A stretch of 64,000 nt of DNA, taken from NCBI RefSeq assembly GCF_007858475.1, contig NZ_VIGX01000003.1:124001-188000 (forward strand), given 5' to 3'. The DNA comes from Tsukamurella conjunctivitidis. GTDB lineage: Bacteria > Actinomycetota > Actinomycetes > Mycobacteriales > Mycobacteriaceae. The position numbers and the translations under genes are program-made. Shown here piece by piece: positions 30,316 through 38,491 of this stretch (position 1 is the stretch's first letter; each line of letters opens with the position of its first letter). The notes under the pieces were generated by a model that searched no databases, had not been told where the DNA came from, and saw nothing but the letters and a program-made list of their open reading frames with translations.

Positions 30316-31154
30316 CGGGCCGTCCCCTGGGCCGGCGCCTGCGGCGCCGGGCTCGGGGTGGGGCTCTGCGCGGGCGTCTGGGCGGCCGCCGACGGTGCGG
30401 GCGTCGGCGCGTTCACGACGGTCGGGCTGCCGGGGTTCATGGTCACCAATTGTTCCCCGCCCGCCGGTGCGGGCCCGGAATTCCCGGCGACCGGCGTGCC
30501 GGATCCGTTGGACGTGGCACCGCTCGGGTCGCTCGTCCGCTGCGCGGGCGGGTTGAGCGCGGGCTTGGCGGCGCCCGTGGCCGGCGCGGGCTTACCGACC
30601 ACGACCACCTTGCCGCCCTCCTTGCCCACGAGGACCGGGACGGTCCCGGCGGGGATCATGCCGAGGGCGCTGGCGCGCTCGGCGAGACCGGGCGCGCTCT
30701 CCCCGGACTTCACGTCGCGCTCGAGTGCCGCCTTCTTCTCGGCGAGTGAATTGTTCACGGCCTCGCGGCGGGTCAACTCGTACGAGTTCTCGGCGCTGCC
30801 GGTCGAGAGCCACAGGGTCATGCCGAGCCCGGCGCAGACCAGCGCGATGAGCGCCAGCACGAAGGGGACTCGGCGCATCATCCCGGTGGGGCGCGGCAGG
30901 CGTGCCAGGAGGCCCGTGGAGGCGGCGCCGTCGCGGTGCCGGCGCAGCGCGCGCTCGGCCGGCGTCTCGCGCAGGGTGCCGCCCGCGTCGAGGACGGCGC
31001 GCTGCTGTTCGAGGCGCTTCTGGCGACGGTCCAGCGCCCGCTGCGCGGAACTCGACCGGGGCCGCGAGGTGTCGCGGTCGTCACGGCGCGCAGGGGCCCG
31101 CCGGGTCCGGGTGTCCGGCGTCGACGGTGCCTGGGTCGCGTTCGGTGCGGTCAT
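30312..31154 (-). CDS. FtsL-like bitopic division protein (Rv2164c homologue)
   Basis: A 280-residue protein with a long basic cytoplasmic N-terminus, one membrane helix at about 95-116 ([21 protein letters not shown]), a short coiled-coil region ([19 protein letters not shown]) and a Pro/Ala/Ser-rich extracytoplasmic tail. Position between rsmH and pbpB, plus topology, match FtsL of other bacteria; sequence identity to E. coli FtsL is not expected. ATG 31154 overlaps the rsmH stop (ATGA). Confidence 0.82.
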   Translation of the reverse strand: MTAPNATQAPSTPDTRTRRAPARRDDRDTSRPRSSSAQRALDRRQKRLEQQRAVLDAGGTLRETPAERALRRHRDGAASTGLLARLPRPTGMMRRVPFVLALIALVCAGLGMTLWLSTGSAENSYELTRREAVNNSLAEKKAALERDVKSGESAPGLAERASALGMIPAGTVPVLVGKEGGKVVVVGKPAPATGAAKPALNPPAQRTSDPSGATSNGSGTPVAGNSGPAPAGGEQLVTMNPGSPTVVNAPTPAPSAAAQTPAQSPTPSPAPQAPAQGTAR

Positions 31155-32158
31155 CGCGCGCTCCTCGTGCTGCGGGTCCGGTCGGTGGGGGTTTCGAGGC
31201 GGCGGGCCGCGCGCATGCGCACGGGCGCCGCCCGCTGGTTCTCGGCGATCTCGTCGTCGGTGGCGCGTTCGGCGCCGCGGGTGAGCAGTTCGAAGGTCGC
31301 GCCGGTACCGGGCAGTTCGACGGGCAGCCCGGCGGGCGTCGTGGACCGCGTCCGCTCGGCGAGCGCGGCCTTGACGATCCGGTCCTCGAGCGACTGGTAG
31401 CTGAGGAAGACGATGCGACCGTCGGGGGCCAGCGCGTCGAGGCCCTGCGGGACCGCGGCCTCCAGCGAGGCGAGTTCGGCGTTCACCTCGATGCGCAGGG
31501 CCTGGAAGGTGCGCTTGGCCGGGTGTCCACCGGTGCGGCGTGCGGGTGCGGGGATCGTGGCGTAGAGCAGTTCCACGAGGCGGCCGCTGGTGGTGAACGG
31601 CTCCTTCTCGCGCTCCTTGAGCACGGCGGAGGCGATCTTGCCGGCGAACCGCTCGTCGCCGTAGCGCTGGAGGATCCGCGCGAGGTCGCCGTGCGAGTAG
31701 GTGTTGAGGACGTCGGCCGCGGTGAGCGGGTCCTCCGCGTTCATCCGCATGTCCAGGGGCGCGTCCACCGAGTACGCGAATCCGCGCTCGACGCGGTCGA
31801 GTTGCATGGAGGAGACCCCGAGGTCGAACAGGATCGCGTCGACGCCCGGCCCTCCGGCGTCGCGCGAGAGCCCCAGTTCGTCGAGGGCGTCCGCCATCCC
31901 GTCGTAGCGGGTGTGGACGGGGATGAAGCGGTCGCCGAACCGGGCCAGCCGCTCGCCGGCGATCGCGTGGGCATCGGAGTCACGATCGAGGCCGACCACC
32001 CGCGCGTGCGGGAAGGATTCGAGGATGAGTTCGGAGTGTCCGCCGGCGCCGAGGGTCGCGTCGACGTAGACGGCCCCGTCGCGCTGCAGGGCCGGGGCGA
32101 GGAGCTCACGCACGCGGGTCGCGAGGACCGGCACGTGACCGAAGAACTCGTCGGACAT
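31151..32158 (-). CDS. rsmH: 16S rRNA m4C1402 methyltransferase
   Basis: SAM-dependent enzyme (MraW) that N4-methylates C1402 of 16S rRNA. The 335-residue protein shows [14 protein letters not shown], the SAM loop [21 protein letters not shown] and the [11 protein letters not shown] motif. ATG 32158, preceded by GGAGGAG, is preferred over an earlier in-frame ATG six codons upstream. It lies 153 bp after mraZ; that gap contains no gene or terminator that I can see. Confidence 0.95.
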   Translation of the reverse strand: MSDEFFGHVPVLATRVRELLAPALQRDGAVYVDATLGAGGHSELILESFPHARVVGLDRDSDAHAIAGERLARFGDRFIPVHTRYDGMADALDELGLSRDAGGPGVDAILFDLGVSSMQLDRVERGFAYSVDAPLDMRMNAEDPLTAADVLNTYSHGDLARILQRYGDERFAGKIASAVLKEREKEPFTTSGRLVELLYATIPAPARRTGGHPAKRTFQALRIEVNAELASLEAAVPQGLDALAPDGRIVFLSYQSLEDRIVKAALAERTRSTTPAGLPVELPGTGATFELLTRGAERATDDEIAENQRAAPVRMRAARRLETPTDRTRSTRSAR

Positions 32159-32311
32159 GACTCCTCCAGGGCACACGATGGCGTTCGATGGGTTCGTCGT
32201 GGTGGAGCGGGGTCCCCGCCCGACCCGTACCTGGCGTTGGGGAAGTACGTCAGGGCCGGTTCGGGCGCAGGCCTCGGTCCACCTCGACCGGGCCGCGCAT
32301 GAGCGCGGTTG

Positions 32312-32743
32312 TCAGAAGATCGCCTTGAGCGATTCGGACTGCGGCTGTGCGTAGTCGTCTTCGTGCTGTGCCTGGTAGGCGTCCCACGCCTCCGCGTCCC
32401 AGATCTCCAGGAACCTCCGCGATCCGACGACGACGCATTCCTTGGTCAGGCCTGCGTAGCGGCGGTGATCGGCCGAGAGCGAGATCCGACCCTGGGAGTC
32501 GGGCCGCTGATCGTCCGAGCTGGCGAAGAAGTTGCGGTAGAAGGCGCGTCCCGCGGGGTCGGTCCATTCGATGGCATCGGCCTTCTCGGCGATGCGCTCG
32601 AACTCCGCCTTCGGGTACACCGTGAGGCTTCGATCCTGTCCTTTCGTGATCGTCAGCCCACCCGCCAATTCCTCGCGGTACTTCGCGGGGAGGGTGAGCC
32701 GTCCCTTGTCGTCGAGCTTCGGCGTGTAGGTACCCGTGAACAT
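32312..32743 (-). CDS. mraZ: MraZ transcriptional regulator
   Basis: First gene of the dcw operon and its DNA-binding autoregulator. The 143-residue protein contains two AbrB-like MraZ half-domains, the first [23 protein letters not shown] and the second [20 protein letters not shown], with the DxKGR and DxxGR signatures. The ATG at 32743 gives the exact length of mycobacterial MraZ and has GGAGG 8 nt upstream; the earlier GTG 12 codons upstream lacks this. It acts on phased TGGGN boxes, a set of which overlaps the promoter at 32820-32854. Confidence 0.95.
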   Translation of the reverse strand: MFTGTYTPKLDDKGRLTLPAKYREELAGGLTITKGQDRSLTVYPKAEFERIAEKADAIEWTDPAGRAFYRNFFASSDDQRPDSQGRISLSADHRRYAGLTKECVVVGSRRFLEIWDAEAWDAYQAQHEDDYAQPQSESLKAIF

Positions 32744-32819
32744 CACGGCCACCTCCCGCCTACCCCGAGGGGTTGTCACTGGATCGAGACTTCAGACTAG
32801 CGCGTCTTTCTCCAGTGCG

Positions 32820-32854
32820 CCCCACATTACCCCACCATTCTCCACTTTCAACCA
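32820..32854 (-). promoter_or_regulatory. mraZ promoter overlapped by four 10-bp-phased MraZ boxes
   Basis: On the minus strand four boxes begin every 10 bp: TGGTT (32854-32850), TGGAG (32844-32840), TGGGG (32834-32830) and TGGGG (32824-32820). This is the TGGGN-N5 arrangement known for MraZ operators. The same bases hold a good sigma-70-like promoter, TTGAAA at 32851-32846 and TAATGT at 32829-32824 with a 16-bp spacer. Start of transcription would be about 75 nt before the mraZ ATG. Autorepression is the natural inference. Confidence 0.75.
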
Positions 32855-32906
32855 CATCGTCGCGCGTTTCGCGGCGTTTTCTCAGAGTTGTGGCAGGTCA
32901 TCGCCG

Positions 32907-32921
32907 TGGCGGGAAGTGGGG
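32907..32921 (+). promoter_or_regulatory. Pair of MraZ-type boxes, plus strand
   Basis: TGGCG (32907-32911) and TGGGG (32917-32921) are 10 bp apart in the orientation opposite to the promoter-proximal array. Each array seems to use the same TGGNN half-site, and the second box is preceded by GAAG as in the distal array. Two boxes only, so this is weaker evidence than the flanking arrays. Confidence 0.4.
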
Positions 32922-33020
32922 GACGCCCGGCGCACCGGCGTGGCGAACTTCGTCACACCGACGAGGCCACTCACGATCTGCGCGACGGTTGGGGCTCATG
33001 AGACGTAACAGACGTCGCGA

Positions 33021-33072
33021 TGGTCGGGTGTGGGGAGAAGTGGGGAACGTCGGTGGGGAGAAGTGGGGAACG
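33021..33072 (+). promoter_or_regulatory. Distal MraZ-box array with a perfect 20-bp direct repeat
   Basis: TGGTC (33021), TGGGG (33031) and TGGGG (33041) are spaced by exactly 10 bp, and a second pair of TGGGG boxes (33054, 33064) follows. The unit GTGGGGAGAAGTGGGGAACG occurs twice without mismatch, at 33030-33049 and 33053-33072. The array points away from mraZ and lies about 290-330 bp upstream of its start codon. No plus-strand gene follows, so it may be a remote operator or mark an unannotated transcript. Confidence 0.6.
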
Positions 33073-33377
33073 ACCCAGCGGGGTGGTCGGACGCCGTGGA
33101 TCCGCGACACGGCGCGCGCCCGCGACCGAATCCGGCCCCGTCCGGCTGAGCCGTCGATCCACAGCGGCGGCGCAGCGCGCAACGCACACGACGGACGGTG
33201 GGCGGAGTGCTGCCACGATCGGGATCACGCCCGCGGGGGCGTCACATGGGCGACGGGCTTCGTCGTCGCGGCCGGCGGCCATCGCCGTACCGAGTGAGCG
33301 ACGGCAGGACGAGCGGACGCGCCGCATACGGCGCGATGGGCCGCGCCGCCGCGTCGATTTCGCTCACAGCGCAACGA

Positions 33378-33411
33378 AAAGAGCCGCCGACCACGGGGTC
33401 GGCGGCTCTTT
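33378..33411 (-). terminator. Rho-independent terminator of the DUF3040 gene
   Basis: Perfect 15-bp arms (33378-33392 and 33397-33411, AAAGAGCCGCCGACC and its complement) with a 4-nt loop, followed on the minus strand by TTTTCGTT. It begins 13 bp after the stop codon at 33424 and insulates that gene from the mraZ control region. Confidence 0.85.
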
Positions 33412-33423
33412 CACGAACTCAGA

Positions 33424-33843
33424 TCACGGGAAGCGGCGGCGGAAGCGCTCCTCCATGCGGGAGACGAAGGACTGTCCGGACGCGCGGGCGGCGCCGACAC
33501 TGCGGCCGCGCCCCGCCCGGGAGCGCACCGATCCGTCCTCCTCGACGGTGCCGCGCGGGCCCTTGGCAGCGGGACCGGACCACAGCGCGTAGATCACGGA
33601 ACCGAACATCAGCAGGAAGCCGACGAGACCGACGATCACGGTGTATTCGACCTTGCCCAGCAGCATACCGGCGATGAGCAGCATCAATCCGACCGCGAAG
33701 CCGATCGCGGCGATGACGCGACGCTTACCGGAAGCGCCGCCGAACCGTCCGCCCCGCACGTTCGACGCGAACTTCGGATCCTCGGCGTAGAGCGCGCTCT
33801 CGATCTGGTCGAGCATGCGCTGCTCGTGCTCGGAGAGTGGCAC
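33424..33843 (-). CDS. DUF3040 membrane protein (Rv2169c homologue)
   Basis: A 139-residue protein. The N-terminus MPLSEHEQRMLDQIESALYAEDPKFA is the hallmark of DUF3040, followed by two membrane helices at about 43-62 and 67-87 and a basic, Arg-rich cytoplasmic tail. GTG 33843 was chosen because GGAGG lies 5 nt upstream. It occupies the Rv2169c position next to mraZ. Function unknown; dcw linkage suggests an envelope role. Confidence 0.85.
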   Translation of the reverse strand: MPLSEHEQRMLDQIESALYAEDPKFASNVRGGRFGGASGKRRVIAAIGFAVGLMLLIAGMLLGKVEYTVIVGLVGFLLMFGSVIYALWSGPAAKGPRGTVEEDGSVRSRAGRGRSVGAARASGQSFVSRMEERFRRRFP

Positions 33844-33949
33844 GTTCCCCTCCTTCAGCACTCATGGGGTCCAACTCCTCTCTTCATGATACGAGGCTTG
33901 CGACCCGACGACCACTATCCGTCGAAGAATGAGCGTCAGCTGTGAGAAA

Positions 33950-34363
33950 TCATGCAGCCCGGCACAGGTCCGCTTCGACAGAATTCAGGAAGGTCTGCAC
34001 GCGGGCGTGCAGCACGGCGACCTCGTCCTCGTCGACGGTGCGCGCGGTGGTCTCGAGCGCCGCCACCACACCGGAGACCGACGTGAAGTAGGCGACCCAC
34101 TCCGCGTACCCCGGGGCCGCCTTGGCGAGCCGCAGCCAGGCGTTGCGCGTGGGGCGCCGGATGCCCGTCTCCCGCTCGGCCAGCAGAGCGGCCGCACCCC
34201 GCAGCGCGGCGTGGTAGATCTCGCGGTACTGATCGGCCGGCGCCGGCGAGCCGCCGGCGCGAGCGAGGAACTGATCCGCACGATCGAGGATGCGGGCCGC
34301 GCCCGACTCGCCCGTACGACGACGGGAACCGACGTGATCGATCCGTGCCTTCGATTCGACCAT
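33950..34363 (-). CDS. SAV_6107-like HEPN domain protein
   Basis: A 137-residue all-alpha protein with ARILDRADQFLARA, YHAALRGAAALLAERE and LARLKAAPGYAEW-like helices characteristic of the SAV_6107 branch of HEPN domains. The RxxxxH ribonuclease motif of toxic HEPN proteins is not visible, so nuclease activity is not claimed. No antitoxin-like partner lies next to it. It is on the same strand as the DUF3040 gene but 106 bp apart, and divergent from the GNAT gene. Confidence 0.7.
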   Translation of the reverse strand: MVESKARIDHVGSRRRTGESGAARILDRADQFLARAGGSPAPADQYREIYHAALRGAAALLAERETGIRRPTRNAWLRLAKAAPGYAEWVAYFTSVSGVVAALETTARTVDEDEVAVLHARVQTFLNSVEADLCRAA

Positions 34364-34523
34364 GACCTTCCTCCTACTCCGTGGGCCTTCTCACCCTGTT
34401 ACCGCGAGTTGTACCGGACGGGACTGACACGTAACGCTTCCCTCGTTCCGCGCCGGCCCCGCCCGGAGGACCGGGATCGGCACCCGCCCCGGCGCCAGAA
34501 CATGCGCGCCAATCCGATGGCCC

Positions 34524-34556
34524 GTGATCGAACAATCATTCGATCACTTCTAATAT
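34524..34556 (+). promoter_or_regulatory. Palindromic operator and promoter of the GNAT gene
   Basis: A perfect inverted repeat, GTGATCGAA (34524-34532) and TTCGATCAC (34539-34547) separated by 6 nt, lies directly before a -10-like TAATAT at 34551-34556. The palindrome therefore covers the -35/spacer region of a promoter firing towards the GNAT gene 38 bp further on. It has the shape of a dimeric repressor site; the regulator is not identifiable here. Confidence 0.6.
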
Positions 34557-34593
34557 AGCGTGAGTACGGGAGACGTCAAGGGAGAGGAAGTCC

Positions 34594-35208
34594 GTGAGCG
34601 CAGTGCCGACGCAGCAACCACGGATCCACGCCCTGTCACCGCAGGACGCCACCCTGTGGCTCCCCGCCGCGCTGCAGATCTACGTCGCCGCGATGGACTA
34701 TCCCGCCGGAACCGAATCGCACCGTCTGCCTATGTGGCGCGAGCACCTGAACCGGCCCGGCTACGCAGCCTTCGGCGCAGTGCAGCCGCTGCCCACCGAG
34801 GACGGCCGCATGGTCGACCACCTCGTGGGCATCGCCTACGGCTACAGCGGCGACGGCGACCAGTGGTGGAACCGCCAACTCCGCGTGGGACTGGGCCGGC
34901 GCGGACTGTCGCAGGACCGGATCGAGGCCATGGCCGCCGACTACTTCGAGCTCACCGAGCTGCACGTGCACCCGGCGGCGCAGGGGCACGGGGTGGGCGC
35001 GGCCCTGCTCGGCGCCCTGCTCACCGGCCGCCCCGAGCCGCGCGTACTGCTCTCCACTCCGGAGGTGGCGGCGGAGCAGAACCGCGCGTGGCGGCTCTAC
35101 CGCCGCACCGGCTTCTACGACGTGCTCCGTGACTTCCGCTTCTCCGGCGACCCGCGACCGTTCGCCGTCCTGGGCCGCGACCTGCCCTTCGTCCCGCCCG
35201 CGCCGTGA
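34594..35208 (+). CDS. GNAT family N-acetyltransferase (Rv2170 homologue)
   Basis: A 204-residue acetyl-CoA-dependent acetyltransferase. The acetyl-CoA binding motif A is LHVHPAAQGHGVGAALL (QGHGVG loop) at about 128-144, followed by the GNAT motif B region with NRAWRLYRRTGFYDVLRDF. Length and position equal Rv2170. GTG 34594 is preceded by GAGGA. The acyl acceptor cannot be predicted; family members modify small molecules or protein lysines. Confidence 0.85.
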   Translation: MSAVPTQQPRIHALSPQDATLWLPAALQIYVAAMDYPAGTESHRLPMWREHLNRPGYAAFGAVQPLPTEDGRMVDHLVGIAYGYSGDGDQWWNRQLRVGLGRRGLSQDRIEAMAADYFELTELHVHPAAQGHGVGAALLGALLTGRPEPRVLLSTPEVAAEQNRAWRLYRRTGFYDVLRDFRFSGDPRPFAVLGRDLPFVPPAP

Positions 35209-35236
35209 GCGCCCGCAGCGCGAACGGCGCTCCTCG

Positions 35237-36814
35237 ATGAGCATCGAGGTCGATGTCGCCGTCGTCGGGTCCGGACACAACGCGCTGGTCGGCGCCGCGT
35301 ACCTCGCCGCGCAGGGACGATCCGTCGCGGTGTTCGAGGCAGACACGGTGCCCGGCGGCGCGGTCAGCACCGTCGAACGGTTCCCGGGCTACCGCGTGGA
35401 CCGCGGGTCGTCGGCGCACCTGATGTTCCGGCACACCGGGATCGCGGAGGACCTCGACCTCACCGCGCACGGGCTGCGCTACCTCGACTGTGATCCGTGG
35501 GCCTTCGCCCCCACGCCGCCCGGCGGTACCGCGCCGCCGATCCTCTTCCGGAAGGACCTCGACGCCACCGTCGACTCGATCGCCGCGGCCTGCGGGGCCC
35601 GGGAGGCGGCGGCGTACCGCCGGTTCGTCGCGGACTGGACGCCCCGTGCGCGGGCGACCATGACCGCCTTCGGAGCCTCCCCCAGCGCCCCGCGGCTCGG
35701 CCGAGCCTTCTGGCCCACGAAGGGGCGCGCGAGCCTGACCCAGATGTCCCGCACCTACCTCGCCTCGGGCGATCAGCTCCTCGACGAGTACTTCGACGAC
35801 GAGCGTCTCAAGGCCGCCCTCGCCTGGTTCGGGGCGCAGTCGGGCCCCGCGATGAGCGAGCCCGGCACCGCGCCGATGATCGGTTTCGCCGCCCTCCTGC
35901 ACACGCTGCCCCCGGGCCGGGCGGTCGGCGGCAGCGGCGCCCTGACGGCCGCCCTCCTCTCCAGGCTCGCGTCCGACGGCGGCACCGTCGCGCTCGGGAC
36001 GCCCGTCACGGCGCTGCGCCGGTCCGGGCCGGGGTGGGCGGTCATCGTCGGCGGGCCCGACGGTGCGCGGACCGTCCGGGCGCGCACCGTGCTCGCGGGC
36101 TGCCACGTGCTCACCACTCTGGGCCTGTTGGAGCGCGGCGGCTACGACGCGGCCCGGGTCGCCGGCTGGCGGCGCAGCATCCAGGTGGGGCCCGGCGTGG
36201 GGATGGTGCTCCGGCTCGGCACCACGGCCCCGCCGGCCTTCACCGGGGTGCCCCTGGCCGAGCAGGCAGGGCTCGGGCTGCTCACCGCGGACCGCGGCCA
36301 CCTGGCCCGGGCACGAGGCGACATGCTGGCCGGGGACCCGCCCCGTCGGCCCGCGGTGCTGGCGATGACCTTCTCGGGCATCGACCCGTCGATCGCGCCG
36401 GCGGGCCGGCACAACACCACGCTGTGGGCGCAGTGGTACCCGTACGCGCTGCGCGGGACCGACTGGGCCGCGCTCGCGGAGGCGGAGGCCGACCGGATCG
36501 TCACGGAGACGCAGCGCTGGGCGCCGGGCTTCGCCGAATCGATCGAGCACCGCTTCGTGCAGACCCCGGCGACCCTCGAATCGGAGCTGGGTCTGCTCGG
36601 CGGGAACGTCATGCACGTGGAGATGGCACTGCACAACATGCTGCTCTTCCGCCCGGTCCCGGAACTCGCGGGCGCCCGGATCCCGGACGCGCCGGGTCTG
36701 GCGCTGGCGGGCGCGTCGATGCACCCGGGAGGCGGCGTGAACGGATCGAGCGGGCGGATCGCGGCGCGGCTGCTCGCCCGCGACCTGGGACACCTGGCAC
36801 GATGGCGACCGTGA
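35237..36814 (+). CDS. CrtI/phytoene-desaturase-like FAD oxidoreductase
   Basis: A 525-residue flavoprotein. The N-terminal Rossmann motif VAVVGSGHNALVGAAYLAAQG and the later GGAVST block bind FAD, and the C-terminal ASMHPGGGVNGSSGRIAA closes the FAD site, as in the phytoene dehydrogenase-related NAD(P)/FAD oxidoreductases. Substrate is unknown; no other carotenoid gene is nearby except the prenyl synthase idsA2. ATG 35237 was chosen as the first start before the Rossmann fold. It sits between Rv2170 and lppM homologues, where M. tuberculosis has no gene. Confidence 0.8.
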   Translation: MSIEVDVAVVGSGHNALVGAAYLAAQGRSVAVFEADTVPGGAVSTVERFPGYRVDRGSSAHLMFRHTGIAEDLDLTAHGLRYLDCDPWAFAPTPPGGTAPPILFRKDLDATVDSIAAACGAREAAAYRRFVADWTPRARATMTAFGASPSAPRLGRAFWPTKGRASLTQMSRTYLASGDQLLDEYFDDERLKAALAWFGAQSGPAMSEPGTAPMIGFAALLHTLPPGRAVGGSGALTAALLSRLASDGGTVALGTPVTALRRSGPGWAVIVGGPDGARTVRARTVLAGCHVLTTLGLLERGGYDAARVAGWRRSIQVGPGVGMVLRLGTTAPPAFTGVPLAEQAGLGLLTADRGHLARARGDMLAGDPPRRPAVLAMTFSGIDPSIAPAGRHNTTLWAQWYPYALRGTDWAALAEAEADRIVTETQRWAPGFAESIEHRFVQTPATLESELGLLGGNVMHVEMALHNMLLFRPVPELAGARIPDAPGLALAGASMHPGGGVNGSSGRIAARLLARDLGHLARWRP

Positions 36815-37521
36815 TTCTCCGAAGGATGCTCGCGGCGTTGGCGGTCCTGCTGCTGGTCGCCGCCCCCGCGGCGTGCTCGAGTCCCGGCCCCGGCGACCGG
36901 ATGTCCGGAAAGATCGTCGCCGCGCAGACCCCGGCGGCGAACCCGCAGGGCCCGCAGATCTCGGCGCCGGGCGAGTTGAAGGGCCTCGCGGAGGTCAAGG
37001 CGTACGACTCGAACGGCAAAGTCGGCACGCAGATGATCTTCCAGAACATCACGTTCGGCCAGTTCAACCAGGTCGGCGACGTGGTCTCCCAGGCCTTCGA
37101 CACGTCGGCGGCGTCGATCAAGATGCGCGTGCAGCGCACCGGCGGCACCGTGATCCTCTCCGGCACGGCCGACCTGTCGTCGCTGGCGCCGAACTCCGCG
37201 GTCATCGTGGTCTCGCTGCAGTTCCCCGGCCCGGTGACCGCGACCAACGGTCAGCAGGAGGCCGACGACCTCGTGACGTGGACCCTCAACGCCGGCACCT
37301 CCGCGGCGCTGACCGCCGAGGCCGAGTACGCCGACCCGTCGATCGCCTCGTTCACCACGTGGGCGTGGATCACCGCGCTCACGTCCTTCCTCGCGGCCGC
37401 GATCGTCGCCGGTGCCGCCTACGTGCGCCGCGACCGCAGCCCGAAGCCCGGCCAGGAGAGCACCGAGCCCGAGTCGCTCGTCGAACTGCCGCAGTGGCTG
37501 CGGGAGAAGCTCAAGCGTTAG
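36802..37521 (+). CDS. lppM: LppM family lipoprotein (Rv2171 homologue)
   Basis: A 239-residue envelope protein with a signal peptide (hydrophobic 8-22) followed by Cys 25, a beta-rich LppM (DUF3153-like) domain, and a second membrane helix near the C-terminus (about 187-207, WAWITALTSFLAAAIVAGAAYV) with a basic cytoplasmic tail. In M. tuberculosis LppM affects phagocytosis. ATG 36802 overlaps the FAD oxidoreductase by 13 bp; GTG 36811 (GTGA overlap) is an equally good start, three residues shorter. The lipobox (A-P-A-A-C) is imperfect. Confidence 0.82.
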   Translation: MATVILRRMLAALAVLLLVAAPAACSSPGPGDRMSGKIVAAQTPAANPQGPQISAPGELKGLAEVKAYDSNGKVGTQMIFQNITFGQFNQVGDVVSQAFDTSAASIKMRVQRTGGTVILSGTADLSSLAPNSAVIVVSLQFPGPVTATNGQQEADDLVTWTLNAGTSAALTAEAEYADPSIASFTTWAWITALTSFLAAAIVAGAAYVRRDRSPKPGQESTEPESLVELPQWLREKLKR

Positions 37522-37532
37522 ACGGGACGCCC

Positions 37533-38477
37533 ATGAACTACACCGAGCAGTCCGCGTGGCGGACCATCCAGGAATCCCTCCCGCGGTCGTACCGACTGAC
37601 GCCGGACACCGAACCCGACGAGGAGTGGTGGGCGCATCGCGGCCACCGCATCCATCTCGACACCTACCGCGACCCCGAGGCGCGCGTGAAGGTGATCCTC
37701 CTGCACGGTGTCGGCACCAACGGGCGCCAGATGTCGATGATCCTCGGTCACCCGCTCGCCGAGCGCGGCTTCGAGACCATCGCGATCGACATGCCCACCT
37801 ACGGCGTCACCGAGGTGGCCCCCGGCGCGCTGGTCACGTACGACGACTGGGTGCGCATCGGCTCCGAGCTCGTCGACGCGGAACTGGCGAAGGACGATCG
37901 CCCGGTGGTCCTGTACGGGCTGTCCGCGGGCGGGATGGAGACCTACCACATCGCGTCGATCAACCCGCGGGTCAGCGGCATCGTCGGGATGACCTTCCTC
38001 GATCAGCAGTCCGCGAAGGTCCGGCGCGCCACGGCCTTCGACCCGGTCACCGGCGCCGTGGGCGCGAGCGTCATGAAGGCCCTCGCCCGCACGCCGCTGC
38101 GCGGGACGCGGGTCCCGATGAAGCTGGTCAGCAAGATGCGCACGCTGGTCAACGACCGCACGGCGAAGCGCGCCTGCTACGCGGACCGGACGTCCGCCGG
38201 CAACCTGGTCTCGCTGGCCTTCCTCGACTCGTACCTGAACTACCGGCCGGCGGTCCGGCCCGAGGAGTTCGACACGTGCCCGGTGCTCCTCACCCAGCCC
38301 GCCGCGGACCGGTGGACGCCACTGGCACTGTCGACGCCCTTCCTCGACCGGATCACCCGCGTCCCGGTCGAGACCGTGATGCTCGAGAACGCCGGACACT
38401 ATCCGCTCGAACAGCCGGGCCTGGACATGATGGTCGAGACGATCGCCGCGTTCGCGGCCGCGCGCGCCGGTTCCTAG
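37533..38477 (+). CDS. Alpha/beta hydrolase fold protein
   Basis: A 314-residue soluble serine hydrolase candidate. ILLHGVGTNGRQMS forms the oxyanion-hole region, GLSAGG at 129-134 is the nucleophile elbow (Ser 131), with a candidate acid near Asp 259 (QPAADRWTP) and His 289 (NAGHYPLEQ). The lid region is variable, so the substrate cannot be read. It starts 11 bp after lppM on the same strand and converges on the MTHFR gene. M. tuberculosis lacks a hydrolase gene here. Confidence 0.82.
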   Translation: MNYTEQSAWRTIQESLPRSYRLTPDTEPDEEWWAHRGHRIHLDTYRDPEARVKVILLHGVGTNGRQMSMILGHPLAERGFETIAIDMPTYGVTEVAPGALVTYDDWVRIGSELVDAELAKDDRPVVLYGLSAGGMETYHIASINPRVSGIVGMTFLDQQSAKVRRATAFDPVTGAVGASVMKALARTPLRGTRVPMKLVSKMRTLVNDRTAKRACYADRTSAGNLVSLAFLDSYLNYRPAVRPEEFDTCPVLLTQPAADRWTPLALSTPFLDRITRVPVETVMLENAGHYPLEQPGLDMMVETIAAFAAARAGS

Positions 38478-38491
38478 CGGCGCGTCCGGGA

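Larger units (their letters stand above)
32744..33377. other. Gene-free region upstream of mraZ
   Basis: About 630 bp separate the mraZ start from the terminator of the DUF3040 gene. Open frames exist on both strands, but they overlap each other, lack ribosome binding sites and show no family signature, so I call none. The region holds the mraZ promoter and three MraZ-box arrays. From about 33080 to 33377 I see nothing recognisable. Confidence 0.55.

Noticed and set aside
32971-33327. Small minus-strand open frames upstream of mraZ
   Set aside because: No ribosome binding site, Arg/Pro/Ser-rich, and they run through the MraZ-box arrays; treated as non-coding.
33950-34363. HEPN protein as half of a toxin-antitoxin pair
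   Set aside because: The RxxxxH nuclease motif is not visible and no small partner gene adjoins it; it fits the SAV_6107-like branch of unknown role.
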